NCBI GenBank assembly: GCA_039111635.1
Contig: JBCAQO010000092.1
Span: 1 to 29,670, forward strand
Length of the DNA stretch: 29,670 nucleotides
Source: Heterobasidion occidentale
Lineage: Eukaryota; Basidiomycota; Agaricomycetes; Russulales; Bondarzewiaceae
Direction of reading: 5' to 3'
Shown: piece by piece, positions 28,936 to 29,670 of the stretch
Position numbering within the stretch: the stretch's first letter is position 1
Layout: the number at the start of each line of letters is the position of its first letter
Made by a program: the position numbers and the translations under genes
Notes under the pieces: generated by a model
Databases searched by the model: none
Seen by the model: the letters and a program-made list of their open reading frames with translations, nothing else
Told to the model about the DNA's origin: nothing

Positions 28936-29670
28936 TTATACTGCCCGACGTCTAGTACGTTCCTCAACGGTAGGCTCCCTTGAGATAGGATCCTTCCTCG
29001 CCTCAGCCGCTTTTCTCTGAGCCCTTCTTTCTCTGATCTTGGCCAGCGCACTGTTGGTTGATGCTGCGGGGTAAGCTGAAGAAAAACTGGGAAAAATCTG
29101 ACTTCAAAGAATGTCAGAAAGGGTCGAAGATACTTTGAGATACGTACCAGTTCCACCATAATAATAGCGCGTCAACTTCCTCCTTTTCCTCCACATCCTC
29201 AAACAATTCCAATACACTATTGAAGAAACGCTCTGAGTCGGTGACAGTATCTGTTCGAGAAAATACAGCTGACGACGAGAGGGAAAATCGAGCCTAGAAA
29301 GGGGAATCAGAAGCAACATGCGAAGGGGTCTCTTAACAGCTACCTGCGTGGCAATGTAAGCGATCGATGCCGGTGTGACGCATTTCATACCGTGAATCCG
29401 CGCGTTCCCAGACCTTGTGGCCCTCGCATCCTTTTCCACTGAACTTGGAGATGTAAACACGTGCTTATAGGCCTATGAACATCAGCATGCGAGTTCGTCG
29501 AAAGTACCAGATAGAAACATACTGAGACGAGCAGCTGGCTCTTGAAAAGCCCTTCCATGGGTCATCATAATTGTTCCGATAACCAGCATATAGAAAAATG
29601 GGCCACTGGTCTCCTGGAATAAGCATTTCACCGTCTCGCAATTTCCGTTTGATACTGTTCGAGTGAGATG
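28936..29670 (-). pseudogene. DUF6698-family protein, 3' part, one frameshift (5' end outside the window)
   Basis: Minus-strand exons 29670-29523, 29463-29344, 29293-29148 and 29101-28936 are separated by introns of 59, 50 and 46 nt in phase. The product shows the same domain as the gene at the left edge: LRDGEMLIPGDQWPIFLYA, FTSPSSVEKDARATRSGNAR, GMKCVTPASIAYIATQ, then ARFSLSS, an acidic helix and LLLWWN. The tail is basic and Arg/Lys/Glu-rich, ending RTRRRAV before TAA at 28938-28936. Near 29550-29553 one base is missing relative to the family, so DPWKG is followed by the wrong frame before the conserved LFKSQLLVS. Everything downstream is intact. It may be a recent pseudogene or an assembly error. 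Function unknown. Confidence 0.7.

Noticed and set aside
1..29670. CRISPR array, tRNA or rRNA genes
   Set aside because: The tandem repeats present are minisatellites without spacer-repeat structure. No cloverleaf or conserved rRNA sequence was noticed. A tRNAscan or Rfam search would be decisive and was not possible here.

Overview
The window looks like a repeat-rich, accessory stretch of a mushroom-forming fungus (Basidiomycota, Agaricomycetes, probably Polyporales). The evidence is the short introns (about 46-67 nt, GTNNGT...AG), and several gene families I recognise as expanded in that group: DUF6698, Ulp1/C48-like proteases, DUF7025-AAA ATPases, and a basidiomycete retroelement gag-like gene. 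The taxon is inferred from gene families, not read from a marker gene.

Layout. 1-1304 (+): 3' part of a DUF6698 gene. 1829-3856 (-): Ulp1-like cysteine protease with one in-frame TGA. 4086-4240: minisatellite. 4290-5870: copy A of a dispersed repeat. 5871-8008: unit 1 of a duplicated segment, carrying an intact three-exon C2H2 zinc-finger gene. 8958-11284 (+): conserved fungal protein with an acidic middle and beta-propeller-like C-terminus, broken by a stop and a poly-C tract. 11918-14189 (-): clearly decayed DUF7025/AAA ATPase. About 14850-15540: copy B of the repeat. 16300-18622: unit 2 of the zinc-finger segment, now a pseudogene. 18700-20500: copy C. 20827-22291 (+): two-exon gag-like gene, cut off by the LTR of a Ty3/gypsy element. 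22292-27921 (+): that element, with leader reading frames, gag and protease-RT-RNase H; it stops inside RNase H with no integrase or 3' LTR. 28936-29670 (-): a second DUF6698 gene, converging with the retroelement remnant.

The genes do not form a pathway. The window reads as a record of duplication, insertion and decay. Copy A ends where zinc-finger unit 1 begins. The two zinc-finger units share a nearly identical 366-bp tract inside otherwise diverged sequence. A Ty3 element sits in another retroelement's gag gene, and most host-type genes carry at least one lesion. Several lesions are single missing bases in homopolymers, so assembly error must be excluded before each is called a true pseudogene. 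No tRNA, rRNA or CRISPR array was seen.
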